DNA of 64,000 nt. Origin: Rhodoferax sp. Lineage in GTDB: Bacteria; Pseudomonadota; Gammaproteobacteria; Burkholderiales; Burkholderiaceae_C. Within the stretch, counting starts at the first letter, position 1. Each line of letters opens with the position of its first letter. Shown piece after piece: positions 1 to 9,196 of this stretch. The notes under the pieces were generated by a model, which saw only the letters and a list, made by a program, of their open reading frames with translations, ran no database searches and had not been told where the DNA came from. The position numbers and the translations under genes were made by a program. Location of the stretch: NCBI RefSeq assembly GCF_018780565.1, contig NZ_JADMJN010000007.1, positions 1-64,000 of the forward strand, read 5' to 3'.

Positions 1-4
1 CGCT

Positions 5-78
5 GCGGGTGTAGTTCAATGGCAGAACGGCAGCTTCCCAAGCTTCATACGAGGGTTCGATTCCCTTCACCCGCTCCA
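5..78 (+). tRNA. tRNA-Gly (anticodon CCC)
   Basis: A full cloverleaf of 74 nt with encoded CCA. The acceptor arm GCGGGTG pairs with CACCCGC, the D-arm contains TTCAATGGCAGAA, the anticodon loop is TTCCCAA and the T-arm contains GGTTCGATTCC. The loop gives anticodon CCC, reading GGG. The anticodon stem GCAGC/GCTTC has one C-T mismatch at its second pair. Only four bases precede it, so its promoter or an upstream co-transcribed tRNA lies outside the window. Confidence 0.96.
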
Positions 79-230
79 ACATTCCCGCTCTTAGACAGCA
101 CACCCTAGGTTTTGCGCCGGAATTAAGGTGCCGCTACTAGGTCGAATCAGGAGAATCCCACTCATGACTCGATTGATGCACTTCGTGCAAGCTGCGGTCA
201 CCCAATTTTTTCACTTCAAAGGGAATCACC

Positions 231-764
231 ATGACATCCAGGAACCTCTCCACCGTCACCACCAACGTTATCGAGTCTTATGGCAATACAGCCAAGAATG
301 TGATCAACGCGTACCGCACCGGCGGCGAGCGCATGGTGGGTTTCGTTGATCAGCGCTGGGAACTCGCTGTTGGCAAGTCGTCCGCACGCCTGAGTGCCGA
401 AGTTCGCGCCAACGCCCTGTCCGCTCAGAAGAAACTCAGCGGTTTCTACAGCAAGGGCATTTCCGCCACAACCGACGGTGCTGATGCCGTGGTGGGCAAG
501 GTCGTTGAGTTGGCTGAAAAAGGCGTGACCCAGGTCGCTGCAAACGCCAGCCGCTTCGAGAAAGCAACCGGCGTAACGGCGCTGCATACCCTCGCTACGG
601 CAGCCATTCCGGCCGCAGAAGCTGTCAGCAAGGTCGCCGACAAGATCGAAAAGCAGTCGAGCCTGCTGGTCCGCCGCGTTGCCGGTCAGCCCGCCAAAGC
701 CAAGGCGCCTGTCGCCAAGCCTGCTGCAAAAGCAAAAACCGCACGCGCCAAGAAAGCGGCATGA
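231..764 (+). CDS. Phasin-like protein with Ala/Lys-rich tail
   Basis: 177 residues. The first ~145 are amphipathic helical with a phasin-like pattern (TNVIESYGNTAKNVINAYRTG, regular Ala/Val/Lys spacing). The last ~30 form a low-complexity AKAKAPVAKPAAKAKTARAKKAA-type tail resembling histone-H1-like bacterial proteins. Phasins coat polyhydroxyalkanoate granules, and some with basic tails also contact DNA; either role is inference. The ATG follows AAAGGGA at good spacing. A strong terminator follows 30 nt after the stop, so the gene looks monocistronic. A nucleoid-associated basic protein is the main alternative. Confidence 0.72.
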   Translation: MTSRNLSTVTTNVIESYGNTAKNVINAYRTGGERMVGFVDQRWELAVGKSSARLSAEVRANALSAQKKLSGFYSKGISATTDGADAVVGKVVELAEKGVTQVAANASRFEKATGVTALHTLATAAIPAAEAVSKVADKIEKQSSLLVRRVAGQPAKAKAPVAKPAAKAKTARAKKAA

Positions 765-793
765 ACTGAAAATCGCTCGTTGCATTGACTTGA

Positions 794-828
794 GGGTGCT
801 GGTAGCTGAAGCTGCCAGCACCCTTTTT
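794..828 (+). terminator. Rho-independent terminator of the phasin-like gene
   Basis: The stem GGGTGCTGG (794-802) pairs perfectly with CCAGCACCC (815-823), with a small inner AGC/GCT stem, and is followed by five T. It separates the phasin-like gene from the next gene and argues against the early 839 start of that gene. Confidence 0.9.
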
Positions 829-880
829 CTTTGGCGATATGATCGGTCGTCGATTCACCCAAGCCCGGTTTCCTTGCGGC

Positions 881-1663
881 ATGAAAAAAAGTATTCAAGT
901 CCCTGCATTGACCGCTGCCCCCGGCGCATCAACGGCGGAACTCCCGTTTGTATTTACGGCTGAGGGGCACAAATCGCTCTATTTCACACTGGACCAGTTG
1001 CAAAGCCGCATGTGCAGCCAGCGGCCCACACATCTGGATGTCGATTACACGCGCACCATGATGGGCTTCTTGATGTTCAACCGGGAACCGGCCCACATCG
1101 CCATGATTGGCCTTGGCGGCGGCTCCCTGCTCAAGTTTTGCTATCGCCATCTTCCCGCCACGCAACTGACCGTCGTTGAAATCAACCCCCATGTCATCGC
1201 ACTGCGAGCGGAATTTCAAGTACCTGATGATCCGGACCGGATCAGTGTCCACTGTGCGGATGGTGCTGATTTCGTGAGGCAAATAACATCACAAATACAG
1301 CCCCGCTTTGACGTGATCCTGGTGGATGGTTTCGACTGTCAAGGACAAGCAGCCAGCTTGTGTTCCCAAGATTTCTACGAAGACTGCTACCTGGCTCTCT
1401 CGCCCCGAGGAATCATGGTCGCCAACTTGCACCACGATCATCCCGAGCATGCGACGTTCACAGATCGCATCAGGAATGCCTTTGAGGGCAACCTCATGGA
1501 GATTGCATCCAAAGAAAAAAGCAACAGCATTCTTTTCGCGTGCAAGGGCCCACGCATCTCAGTGAATGAGCTGCGGGATAAAGACAGCCTGGCGCATTTT
1601 GACCAGGAAGTACGTGATCAACTCCAAAAAGAGTTTTCGCGTATTTCCTGGCTCATGAACTAG
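881..1663 (+). CDS. Spermidine synthase-like methyltransferase-fold protein
   Basis: 260 residues from ATG 881. It has a Rossmann SAM-type core: AMIGLGGGSLLKF (about residues 75-87) is the GxGxG loop, VVEINP (about 98-103) the acidic strand end, and VILVDGFD a spermidine-synthase-like motif before a QDFYEDCYLALSPRGIMVANL stretch. Relatives are annotated as spermidine synthase, but no speD lies nearby, so aminopropyl transfer is not established. An in-frame ATG at 839 would start 11 nt after the preceding terminator, leaving almost no leader, so 881 is preferred although its ribosome site is weak. Confidence 0.75.
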   Translation: MKKSIQVPALTAAPGASTAELPFVFTAEGHKSLYFTLDQLQSRMCSQRPTHLDVDYTRTMMGFLMFNREPAHIAMIGLGGGSLLKFCYRHLPATQLTVVEINPHVIALRAEFQVPDDPDRISVHCADGADFVRQITSQIQPRFDVILVDGFDCQGQAASLCSQDFYEDCYLALSPRGIMVANLHHDHPEHATFTDRIRNAFEGNLMEIASKEKSNSILFACKGPRISVNELRDKDSLAHFDQEVRDQLQKEFSRISWLMN

Positions 1664-1668
1664 CCGCT

Positions 1669-2307
1669 TCAGTGCAGTTGCACGCCAGTCTTGGCCTGCA
1701 GTTCTTCCCGCGTCACACCAGGCGCCATCTCCACCACCTTGAGACCGTGCGGCGTAATATCCAGCACCGCCAGATCGGTGATGATGCGGTCCACCACACC
1801 AACCCCCGTGAGAGGCAGCGTGCAGGTCGGCAATATCTTCAGGTCGAAGGTGCCGTCTTTCTTCTTCGCGACATGCTCCATGAGGACCACCACGCTCTTG
1901 ACGCCGCCTACCAGGTCCATCGCGCCGCCCATGCCCTTGACCATCTTGCCCGGAATCATCCAGTTGGCCAGATCGCCCTTTTCACTCACCTGCATGGCAC
2001 CCAGAATACTCAGGTTGATCTTGCCGCCCCGAATCATGGCAAAGCTGTCGTGGCTGCCGAAAATGGACGAGCCCGGGATCGTCGTCACGGTCTGCTTGCC
2101 CGCGTTGATCAGGTCCGCATCGACTTCATCTTCGGTCGGAAACGGTCCGATACCCAGCATGCCGTTCTCGCTTTGCAGCCACACCTCGATGTCCGGATTG
2201 ACGAAATTCGCCACCAGGGTTGGCAAACCAATGCCCAGGTTGACGTAGAAGCCATCTTGCAGTTCTTGCGCGGCCTTGGCCGCCATTTGGTCGTGTGTCC
2301 AGGCCAT
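1669..2307 (-). CDS. scoB: 3-oxoacid CoA-transferase subunit B (ScoB/PcaJ type)
   Basis: 212 residues, normal for the beta subunit of heterotetrameric class I CoA transferases. The catalytic glutamate motif SENGMLGIG is at about residues 46-54 (Glu47). [22 protein letters not shown] and [32 protein letters not shown] match the succinyl-CoA:3-ketoacid transferase group more than the 3-oxoadipate group. It would move CoA from succinyl-CoA to acetoacetate, allowing ketone-body or PHB-derived acetoacetate use. It lies 2 nt after the alpha subunit and is surely co-translated. Exact substrate is inferred. Confidence 0.9.
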   Translation of the reverse strand: MAWTHDQMAAKAAQELQDGFYVNLGIGLPTLVANFVNPDIEVWLQSENGMLGIGPFPTEDEVDADLINAGKQTVTTIPGSSIFGSHDSFAMIRGGKINLSILGAMQVSEKGDLANWMIPGKMVKGMGGAMDLVGGVKSVVVLMEHVAKKKDGTFDLKILPTCTLPLTGVGVVDRIITDLAVLDITPHGLKVVEMAPGVTREELQAKTGVQLH

Positions 2308-2309
2308 GA

Positions 2310-3017
2310 TCAGACTCCTGCTTTCTCGGTGATGGTTCTTTTCTCGATGCGCTTCTCGGGCGTCGCGTTGAGCACGATCCGGTGCACGTAAATACCTGGC
2401 AAATGCACTGCGTCAGGATCAAATGTGCCCACCTCCACGATTTCCTCCACTTCGACCACCGTGATCTTGCCGGCCATCGCCACCGCCGGATTGAAGTTGC
2501 GCGCGGTACGCCGGAAAATCAGGTTGCCGCTCTTGTCCGCCTTCCAGGCCTTCACCAGCGACACATCCGGCACCAGAGCATGCTCCATCACATAAACGTG
2601 ACCGTCAAATTCCCGGGTTTCCTTGCCTTCGGCCACGAGTGTGCCCACGCCCGTACGGGTATAAAACGCCGGGATGCCCGCACCCCCCGCGCGCAGCTTC
2701 TCGGCCAACGTACCCTGTGGCGTGAACTCCAGTTGAAGTTCACCGGCCAGGTATTGCCGCTCGAACTCCTTGTTTTCGCCCACATAACTGGAAATCATTT
2801 TCTTGATCTGACGGGTTTCGAGCAGCTTGCCCAACCCGAAGCCATCCACACCCGCATTGTTGGAAATAACGGTCAGGTCTTTGACGGCGCTGTCGCGCAA
2901 GGCGTCGATCAGGGCCTCAGGAATACCGCACAGGCCAAAACCGCCAACGGCCATCAGCAAACCATCCCGGGCAACGCCTTCCAAAGCTTTCGCTGCGCTT
3001 GGGTAAATTTTGTTCAC
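2310..3017 (-). CDS. scoA: 3-oxoacid CoA-transferase subunit A (ScoA/PcaI type)
   Basis: 235 residues from a GTG start at 3017, which has GAAGGAG eight bases upstream. The frame stays open to an earlier start at 3050, but that adds 11 residues unlike the family. The glycine-rich [13 protein letters not shown] and [15 protein letters not shown] segments, then [30 protein letters not shown], are characteristic of the alpha subunit. It is first gene of a two-gene operon with the beta subunit and is divergent from the PAS-LuxR regulator at 3121, which probably controls it. Confidence 0.9.
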   Translation of the reverse strand: MNKIYPSAAKALEGVARDGLLMAVGGFGLCGIPEALIDALRDSAVKDLTVISNNAGVDGFGLGKLLETRQIKKMISSYVGENKEFERQYLAGELQLEFTPQGTLAEKLRAGGAGIPAFYTRTGVGTLVAEGKETREFDGHVYVMEHALVPDVSLVKAWKADKSGNLIFRRTARNFNPAVAMAGKITVVEVEEIVEVGTFDPDAVHLPGIYVHRIVLNATPEKRIEKRTITEKAGV

Positions 3018-3061
3018 TTCATTTTCTCCTTCAAAGAAACAATTCACCAACGATAATACTT

Positions 3062-3081
3062 AAACGACTACGTAGTTTTTC
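3062..3081. promoter_or_regulatory. Palindrome around ACTACGTAGT between CoA transferase and regulator
   Basis: The perfect 10-nt palindrome ACTACGTAGT (3067-3076) extends to a 20-nt palindrome with two mismatched pairs (AAA at the left end, TTT at the right). It sits in the 103-nt gap between two divergent genes, one of them a DNA-binding regulator. Operator function is inferred from position and symmetry. Confidence 0.5.
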
Positions 3082-3120
3082 GTAAAGTACAAACCCTAAC
3101 AGTTGACAGCCAACGACACC

Positions 3121-3663
3121 ATGGACATTGATTACCGCCTCGCATTCGAGCAGGCTCCCGTGGGGTTGGTCCTCTCCCGCAATCGCGCTATTGTGGACTG
3201 CAACCGCCACCTGTGCGAAATGTTCGGTGCCTCACGTGAATTGCTGGTGGGCCAGTCCTTCCAGGTGCTCTATCCCAGCGCGCTTGAGTTTGAGCGCACC
3301 GGCACACGTATCGCACCCTTTCTGAACCGCAACGGCACCTACGCGGACGACCGCATCATGAAACGCGCCAGCGGCGAGACTTTTTGGTGTCACGTGACCG
3401 GTCGGGCACTCAACCAGAGCGCGCCTCACGAAGCTGGCATCTGGACTTTTGAAGACCTGAGCTCCCGTCGCCCGGTCAAGGCCGAATTGACAGCGCGGGA
3501 ACGCGAGGTTGCCGCGCACCTGATGGATGGCCTGACAAGCAAGGAAATCGGCAAGGTGCTGACCATCAGCCACCGAACGGTCGAGATCTACCGCGCCCGT
3601 CTGATGCGAAAGTACAAAGCCTCCAATACCGGCGACCTTGTGCACCGGCTGATGGCAGGCTGA
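3121..3663 (+). CDS. PAS domain LuxR-type transcriptional regulator
   Basis: 180 residues from ATG 3121; a TTG at 3103 is an alternative and neither has a good ribosome site. Residues ~5-110 form a PAS domain (FEQAPVGLVLSRNRAIVDCNRHLCEMFG). Residues ~120-178 form a LuxR/GerE helix-turn-helix (LTAREREVAAHLMDGLTSKEIGKVLTISHRTVEIYRARLMRKY). It lacks a receiver domain, so signals are presumably sensed directly by PAS. It is divergent from the CoA-transferase operon, with a TACGTA palindrome between, suggesting control of acetoacetate or organic-acid use. Confidence 0.87.
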   Translation: MDIDYRLAFEQAPVGLVLSRNRAIVDCNRHLCEMFGASRELLVGQSFQVLYPSALEFERTGTRIAPFLNRNGTYADDRIMKRASGETFWCHVTGRALNQSAPHEAGIWTFEDLSSRRPVKAELTAREREVAAHLMDGLTSKEIGKVLTISHRTVEIYRARLMRKYKASNTGDLVHRLMAG

Positions 3664-3727
3664 AGCCGCAGAAGCCATCAATCTGTTAAAAGAACCGATT
3701 ACCCCATTTACACCTGTACCGAACCCG

Positions 3728-4945
3728 ATGCCCAATTCAAAATCTGCGACAAGCACCGATGCCGCTGCCCCTGCCCTGCCCACCATCCACTGGACAGAAG
3801 CCGGTGAAGATTGCAGCGCACTCTGGCGTTCTGAACGCGGTGCTCCGCCACCCAAAAAAGTAGTCCTCGCCGACGACACCACCACGGCAGACACGGCCTA
3901 CCGATTGGCCTGCGAGGGCACAGCGCTGCTCTGGCGCGGCGATTTTCACAACGCCCGTCAGTTGCTCAAGGCACTGGCGCGGCGTGCTGACAATGTACCG
4001 GCACGCAAGCGGAAAAAGGCAAGCCAGGAAGTGCCGATTGCGGACGCATTTCACCTGCATCGCCTGGCTCAGTCACAAAGGGCACGCATGCTGGGCATGT
4101 TGCTGATCCCCTTCAATGCCGACTTCAGTATTCCGCTGCGCCGCGCCCCTGACGTTCAAGCCGCGTGTGCGGCAGCGTGGGGCCCCGTAGACACGGCCGC
4201 AGGCGCTTCAGTCGCATCACTTCGCGAATTGCTGGGCATCACCAGCGCGCACGAATGGCGCAGGGTAGGCGTTGAAATCCCGGCACTGGGCGAAGGCCCG
4301 AACAACCGCATTCACCCGCATTACGGCGTGTTTTCACCCGTGCGGGGGGAATACATCCATCTGGTCGCCACCGCGCACTTGCCCAAACCCCCTTCCGGCC
4401 AGACCTCGCTGGTGGCATTCGACATCGGCACCGGCACGGGTGTGCTGGCCGCCGTGCTCGCCCACCGCGGTGTCCAGCAAGTGATCGCCACCGATCAGGA
4501 CCCACGCGCGCTGGCCTGTGCGCGAGACAACCTGGCCCGCTTGGGCCTGGAAGACCAAGTGCAGGTGGCGCAGGTTGATCTGTTTCCCGAGGGTCGCGCA
4601 TCGCTCATCGTGTGCAATCCACCCTGGTTGCCGGCGCGGCCCAGTTCCCCGATTGAACGCGCGGTTTACGATGAGGGTGGCCGCATGCTGCTTGGCTTTC
4701 TCAAGGGCCTGAGCACCCATCTGGCTCCCAAAGGGGAAGGCTGGCTTATCTTGTCCAACCTCGCCGAGCACCTGGGCTTGCGCACACGTGACGAACTGTT
4801 GGCGGCATTTGAGGCAAACGGTTTGAGGGTAGTAAGCCGAATCGATGCCAAGCCGCAGCACCCCAAAGCCTCTGAGGCTGGTGATGCATTGCACGAAGCC
4901 CGCTCGCGTGAGGTCACTTCGCTGTGGCGACTGGCGGCCGTTTAA
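3728..4945 (+). CDS. Class I SAM-dependent methyltransferase, NPPW type
   Basis: 405 residues. The C-terminal half carries the methyltransferase core: FDIGTGTGVLAAVLAHRG (about residue 230, SAM loop), ATDQDPRALACARDN (acidic loop) and VCNPPWLP (about residue 295). NPPW/NPPY marks enzymes that methylate amide or ring nitrogens, as in PrmC/HemK, RsmC and RlmG. The N-terminal ~180 residues are a separate region with no motif I recognise. It lies 25 nt ahead of hslR on the same strand. A ribosomal RNA or release-factor/ribosomal-protein substrate is possible; I cannot say which. Confidence 0.82.
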   Translation: MPNSKSATSTDAAAPALPTIHWTEAGEDCSALWRSERGAPPPKKVVLADDTTTADTAYRLACEGTALLWRGDFHNARQLLKALARRADNVPARKRKKASQEVPIADAFHLHRLAQSQRARMLGMLLIPFNADFSIPLRRAPDVQAACAAAWGPVDTAAGASVASLRELLGITSAHEWRRVGVEIPALGEGPNNRIHPHYGVFSPVRGEYIHLVATAHLPKPPSGQTSLVAFDIGTGTGVLAAVLAHRGVQQVIATDQDPRALACARDNLARLGLEDQVQVAQVDLFPEGRASLIVCNPPWLPARPSSPIERAVYDEGGRMLLGFLKGLSTHLAPKGEGWLILSNLAEHLGLRTRDELLAAFEANGLRVVSRIDAKPQHPKASEAGDALHEARSREVTSLWRLAAV

Positions 4946-4970
4946 TCAGCCAACCGCCCCACTCACATCG

Positions 4971-5375
4971 ATGGAACAGGTTCGCATAGACAAGTGGTTG
5001 TGGGCTGCGCGCTTCTACAAGACGCGCTCTCTCGCCACCGGGGAGATCGTCAAGGGACGCATTCTGGCCAACGCACAAATTGCCAAGCCGTCCCGCGAAG
5101 TCAAGGTAGGAGATACCTTCGAAATTCGCCAGGGTCCCGTGGTACGCACCGTCATCGTGATGGGCATCAGCCAATTGCGCGGCCCCGCAAGCGTTGCACA
5201 ACAGCTGTATACCGAAACACCTGAAAGCATCCAGAAGCGGGAACATGCCGCCGAGCAGCGAAAATTAGGGACGGAGCCGGCGCAGGCCATGGAACACGGA
5301 CGCCCCACCAAACGCGACAGGCGTCACCTCGAAAAGACGTGGGACAACCGGTGGAGTGCATCGATTGACCCGTGA
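4971..5375 (+). CDS. hslR: Heat shock protein 15, S4 RNA-binding protein
   Basis: 134 residues. The N-terminal S4 domain RIDKWLWAARFYKTRSLATGEIVKGRILANAQIAKPSREVKVGD spans about residues 4-48, followed by a basic tail (RPTKRDRRHLEKTWDNRW) that matches Hsp15. Hsp15 binds 50S subunits stalled with peptidyl-tRNA and helps recycle them. The start is set by the S4 domain beginning at once after ATG 4971; a longer upstream frame overlaps the preceding gene and is not plausible. Confidence 0.92.
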   Translation: MEQVRIDKWLWAARFYKTRSLATGEIVKGRILANAQIAKPSREVKVGDTFEIRQGPVVRTVIVMGISQLRGPASVAQQLYTETPESIQKREHAAEQRKLGTEPAQAMEHGRPTKRDRRHLEKTWDNRWSASIDP

Positions 5376-5463
5376 GTGGCCGAAAACCCCACGAATTTCA
5401 GAATATTGCAAATATCCCCCGACCCAGCCATACTGCGGTCGATCCCAGTCCAAAAGAGGCAAC

Positions 5464-5781
5464 ATGGAAAAAAAGGATGAATTCGTTGGTTTTCCCGACC
5501 TGATTCACGAAGCGGAGGAAGCCGCCACCCGGCCGATGCCTTTGCATGAATTTCCCCGACAAGTTCGCATCGATCACGAAATGGCCCTCATCAACCGTCA
5601 GCACGAGCGTATTGCCAAGGCCATCTCGGTATTCTGGGGTCACCGTGACTGCGTCGAATACCTGCAAAACCTGATTCTTAGCGGCGGCGATGGCATTGGC
5701 AGGGCACGGATCGGATTCAAACCCGAAATTCTGGCTGCGTTGATCAACCTGACCAATTTGCACGAAGTGCAGCAAAAATAG
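5464..5781 (+). CDS. Conserved-looking small protein of unknown function
   Basis: 105 residues, soluble, no signal or membrane segment. The ATG has AAGAGGC seven bases upstream. The sequence MEKKDEFVGFPDLIHEAEEAATRPMP then RQHERIAKAISVFWGHRDCVEYLQNLILSGGDG is helical and ordered, and base composition fits neighbouring real genes. I do not recognise a family. It converges with the membrane protein gene at 5820. Confidence 0.6.
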   Translation: MEKKDEFVGFPDLIHEAEEAATRPMPLHEFPRQVRIDHEMALINRQHERIAKAISVFWGHRDCVEYLQNLILSGGDGIGRARIGFKPEILAALINLTNLHEVQQK

Positions 5782-5819
5782 GCCTCACTTTACAGCGGAC
5801 CAACCCCAAAGCGGCGGCT

Positions 5820-6326
5820 CTAATGACCCAGATCCTGCCCTGATGGCGCGTTGGTGGCTGACGCCTTCGCCTTGATACGCCCGCCACCACCGTAATTGAC
5901 GACCCACGGGGTTGATGTGCTCTGCTCGATCGGCTTGGCTTTGGTGAACAACGCATGCCAAAAAAATCCACCCTGGAACGCAATCACTTCAAACAGCAGG
6001 TAGCTTTGCGAACTCGACGAAAGCCACAAGTTATAGGTTGGGTAAAACACAATTGGTGACACCAGAAGAGGCAGCACGATGCGCTCCACTTGCACCGACT
6101 CCAAGCCTTTGCCCAGATTGAACAAGTCCCAGTAGTAGTTGGAAAACATGCCCATGACCATCCAGCAGGTCAGATGCCACACAAACACGATACCGTGGTT
6201 ACGCGCCAGCATGCCAATCCATAGCGGGGAGTTCTCAGTCGAGTTCACGATCAGTACCAAAAAGGTACCCGTGGTGAAGAACACCACAAAGTAGATGAAC
6301 ATTAGAATTTTGAGTGCTCTGGACAT
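5820..6326 (-). CDS. Multi-pass inner membrane protein, unknown function
   Basis: 168 residues with about four hydrophobic segments: ILMFIYFVVFFTTGTFLVLIV (residues ~7-27), the Trp-rich IVFVWHLTCWMVMGMF (~46-61), IVLPLLVSPIVFYP (~83-96) and YLLFEVIAFQGGFFWHALF (~108-126). A soluble tail ends in a Gly/Ala/Ser-rich stretch. No catalytic motif was recognised. The ATG at 6326 is preceded by ACGAGGAAACC, an acceptable ribosome site. It is separated from the hydrolase upstream by about 90 nt. Confidence 0.72.
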   Translation of the reverse strand: MSRALKILMFIYFVVFFTTGTFLVLIVNSTENSPLWIGMLARNHGIVFVWHLTCWMVMGMFSNYYWDLFNLGKGLESVQVERIVLPLLVSPIVFYPTYNLWLSSSSQSYLLFEVIAFQGGFFWHALFTKAKPIEQSTSTPWVVNYGGGGRIKAKASATNAPSGQDLGH

Positions 6327-6419
6327 GGTTTCCTCGTGTATTTGTGCGGGCTATCTTACCCGCTGCACTGCAGGCCCCGCCCTTGTCCGGCGCCCAAAAC
6401 AAAATGCCGACAGGACTGA

Positions 6420-7148
6420 CTAGACGAGATTGCGCTGCAGGAGCGCGTGCAATCGTTCCCAATGTCGTTCCGCGCCGGCCTTCTGGTACATGCCCTGTCG
6501 CAGCGGAAAAACGAAACCATGCTGGGTATCGGCATAGGTTTCGATCCGGTAGCGCAGGCGGGTGGTCCGCAGGTGGGCATCCAGTGCAGCGATCATCTCG
6601 CTGGGCGCCCAGACGTCGGTTTGCGCGCAGCCCACATAAACCTCCCCCTGAATGCGATCCACTGTGCGGTGCGGCGAGTCAGCCTCTTCGGTACATAAAT
6701 GCACGCCATGAAAGGAGGCCACGGCCGCAATTCTGTCCGGGTGTTGCGCCCCGGCCCAAAACACAAACGGACCACTCATGCAATAGCCGACCACCCCTGC
6801 CTTGCCGGCCTTCGCGGCCGGGTCCTGGTCCACAAACGCCAGCAGCGCTGCGGTGTCGGTCAGGATTTTGGGCTTGTTCAAAGAGCCCATGTGCTCGAAC
6901 ATGAGCTTGCGGGCTTCGTCGCCGGTGCCCATTCGGAAATCACGATCACGCCGGTAATAGAGGTTCGGCAGGATCACGTAATACCCCGCACTACCGAGCC
7001 GGCGCGCCATATCGTGCAACTCTTCGCGCTTGCCCGGCGCATCCATATAGAAAATAACCACCGGGTGTGGCCCACCTTCCTCGGGATGTGTGATGAAGGT
7101 GTTCATGAGGCCATCAGGCGTGGTGATATCGATTTCGCGATCAATCAT
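6420..7148 (-). CDS. Dienelactone hydrolase family protein
   Basis: 242 residues, alpha/beta hydrolase. The nucleophile elbow is GYCMSG (Cys123), with the acid in ...TDVWAP and the histidine in TQHGFVFP, giving the Cys-Asp-His triad of dienelactone hydrolases. Classic members open dienelactones in chlorocatechol degradation, but most genomic members act on unknown esters. It begins 12 nt after the feruloyl-CoA synthase stop, so the two are one operon and a role in aromatic side-product handling is plausible. Confidence 0.85.
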   Translation of the reverse strand: MIDREIDITTPDGLMNTFITHPEEGGPHPVVIFYMDAPGKREELHDMARRLGSAGYYVILPNLYYRRDRDFRMGTGDEARKLMFEHMGSLNKPKILTDTAALLAFVDQDPAAKAGKAGVVGYCMSGPFVFWAGAQHPDRIAAVASFHGVHLCTEEADSPHRTVDRIQGEVYVGCAQTDVWAPSEMIAALDAHLRTTRLRYRIETYADTQHGFVFPLRQGMYQKAGAERHWERLHALLQRNLV

Positions 7149-7160
7149 TGACGACTCCAG

Positions 7161-8957
7161 TTATTGCTGCACAAGAATGACACTTGAATGGACAGGCTCC
7201 GCGTACAGCGCAGCCACATCGTTGGCGCGAATTTCGATGGCGCGCCGCTGGTTGATGGAACGCTTGTCGGTAATTTCACCGGCTTGCGGAGATGGTGGCG
7301 TTGCAAGAACCAGCAACCGTGCAATGCGCGCGCTGCTGCCTTGGCGAGCTTCGTTGAACACCGAAAGTTTCTCTGCGAGCGCCTCACGCGCGGTGTCGCT
7401 GTTGGTCACATTGAGCCAAACCAATGCACCCAGCCAGGGTCGGTCCGGTGCGCAGATGACCGCGTCGGCAACATAGGGCTGCAGGGCTTCAACCAAATCG
7501 CGGCGAATGATGCTGGCCTGCACCCAGGTACCGGATAGCAGCTTGAAGTCCTCGGCAATGCGACCGGCAAACGCCAATCCGTCGATCGGCCGATCTGCAT
7601 CCATCCAGCGCACGGCATCACCCGTTTTGAAATAGCCTTCCTCGTCGAATGCCGCAGCGCTCAATTCCGGTGCGCGGTAGTAACAGGGCATCACCTGCGG
7701 GCCTTTGATGCGTAACTCCATCCGGTCGTCGGACGGAACCAGCTTCAAAGTAACACCTGGCTGGGGCAAGCCGACCAGCCCGGTACGTTCAACGTTCCAA
7801 TACACAGCAACGCCGGTTGCTGAAGTCTCTGTCATGCCCCAGCCGGTGCCAAACGGCAGCCGCTCGCCCAGCGCCTGCGTGGCCACCCGCTGCATGCGCT
7901 CCCACAGGGGCTGGGGTAACAGTGCACCGCCGTAGGACAGGCCCCGCATATTTTTGAAGAACTTGTCCCGAAGGTCCGCGTCTCGCTCCAGCGCCTCGGC
8001 CAGCATCGCATAGGCTGCGGGCACACATCCAAAGCTGGTCGGCGAGATTTCACGAAGATTTTCAATAGTGGCCTGGAACTCTCCCGGCAAGGGCCTTCCG
8101 TTGTCAATGTACAAAGTGCCAGCAAGCGCCAGCACGCCATTGAACTGCGAATTGCCCCCAAAAGTGTGATGCCACGGCAGCCAGTCCACGATGGTGTGCG
8201 TGCGCTCAGGATTGAACGGCTCGCTGATCTGGCGAATCATTTGCACCGCAGCCACCAGATTGCCATGCGTGTTGACCGCCCCCTTGGGTCGGCCAGTCGA
8301 ACCCGAGGTCAGCAGTATTTTGGCGATGGTGTCAGGCTTGATTTCCTTGCGCCGCGCCAATACCTGTGCTTCGTTGAACTCACCCAGACACGCGCTCAGA
8401 TCAAGCCCGCCCCAAATATGCCGGCCGGGCTTTTGCGAAAAGGCAAGTGCCGCGCCATAGCGTGTAGCATCCGTCGCAAAAACCAACCCGGGTTCAATGA
8501 GATCAAGCGCATAGGCCAGACGCGACATGTCACTGCTGAGAGAAAACGTGGGTGACACCGGCACAGCTGCTGCACCGGCGCGCAATGCGCCCAGCGTCAG
8601 AAGCGCATGTTGAATGCTGTTTTCCGAAAGAATCATCACCGGTGGGCCACCCGGGCCGAATTCATGGGCGATCAACCACGCGGCGATCGCGCCGCTATCG
8701 CGCCACGCATCCCGGTAACTCAGACGGCACCACTGACCGTCGGCGTCACGCTCCGCCAAAAAAGTGCTGTCCGGACGCAATTGCGTGGCCTGCTCCAGAT
8801 AATCAACGAGCGAGGGAAAACCGTCCTGGTACGCAATGCCGCAGGCCAGGTACACCGTACCGTCGCTCGCTTCGCGCAAATCAATGCTCGCCTCGGGCCG
8901 ATCAAGCGTTCGCATGGGGATTTCACTCAAGGGGCTGCGGGACGGGGAACTGGACAT
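7161..8957 (-). CDS. fcs: Feruloyl-CoA synthase
   Basis: 598 residues, acyl-adenylate-forming family. ATP-binding motif A3 is LLTSGSTGRPKGAVNTHGN (about residue 215-233). The substrate-pocket segment is DWLPWHHTFGGNSQFNGVL, A5 is GWGMTETSATG, and A7/A8 are TGDAV and FAGRIAEDFKLLSGTWV. DWLPWHHTFGG and LLSGTWVQASIIR are typical of feruloyl-CoA synthases, which activate ferulate and related hydroxycinnamates before side-chain cleavage to vanillin. The enoyl-CoA hydratase/aldolase partner (ech) and vanillin dehydrogenase are not in this window. An alternative start is Met15. Confidence 0.9.
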   Translation of the reverse strand: MSSSPSRSPLSEIPMRTLDRPEASIDLREASDGTVYLACGIAYQDGFPSLVDYLEQATQLRPDSTFLAERDADGQWCRLSYRDAWRDSGAIAAWLIAHEFGPGGPPVMILSENSIQHALLTLGALRAGAAAVPVSPTFSLSSDMSRLAYALDLIEPGLVFATDATRYGAALAFSQKPGRHIWGGLDLSACLGEFNEAQVLARRKEIKPDTIAKILLTSGSTGRPKGAVNTHGNLVAAVQMIRQISEPFNPERTHTIVDWLPWHHTFGGNSQFNGVLALAGTLYIDNGRPLPGEFQATIENLREISPTSFGCVPAAYAMLAEALERDADLRDKFFKNMRGLSYGGALLPQPLWERMQRVATQALGERLPFGTGWGMTETSATGVAVYWNVERTGLVGLPQPGVTLKLVPSDDRMELRIKGPQVMPCYYRAPELSAAAFDEEGYFKTGDAVRWMDADRPIDGLAFAGRIAEDFKLLSGTWVQASIIRRDLVEALQPYVADAVICAPDRPWLGALVWLNVTNSDTAREALAEKLSVFNEARQGSSARIARLLVLATPPSPQAGEITDKRSINQRRAIEIRANDVAALYAEPVHSSVILVQQ

Positions 8958-9158
8958 GGACGTACTCGCGTTGGAATGCTTGGTTGAACTGTCTCCTGCG
9001 GCAAATCATGTCTCACCGAAGGCCTCACCTCAAAGGGGTGCTTGTTGCAACAGATAGTAAAGCCGCTCATCCAGCAAGAAAGCGGCCACGCCCGAGAATT
9101 CTGTCGCAGCCGGGACAGACTCTGGATCATGGTCAGTCCAGTTCTGATCCTGAAAATG

Positions 9159-9190
9159 AAAAAACCCCAAGCAATGACTTGCTTGGGGTT
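9159..9190 (-). terminator. Terminator of the tRNA-Ser transcript
   Basis: A 12-bp perfect stem (9163-9174 with 9179-9190) with a TGAC loop. On the minus strand it is followed by a run of T (complement of the A-run at 9159-9164). It lies just downstream of tRNA-Ser on the minus strand. Confidence 0.92.
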
Positions 9191-9196
9191 CTCATT

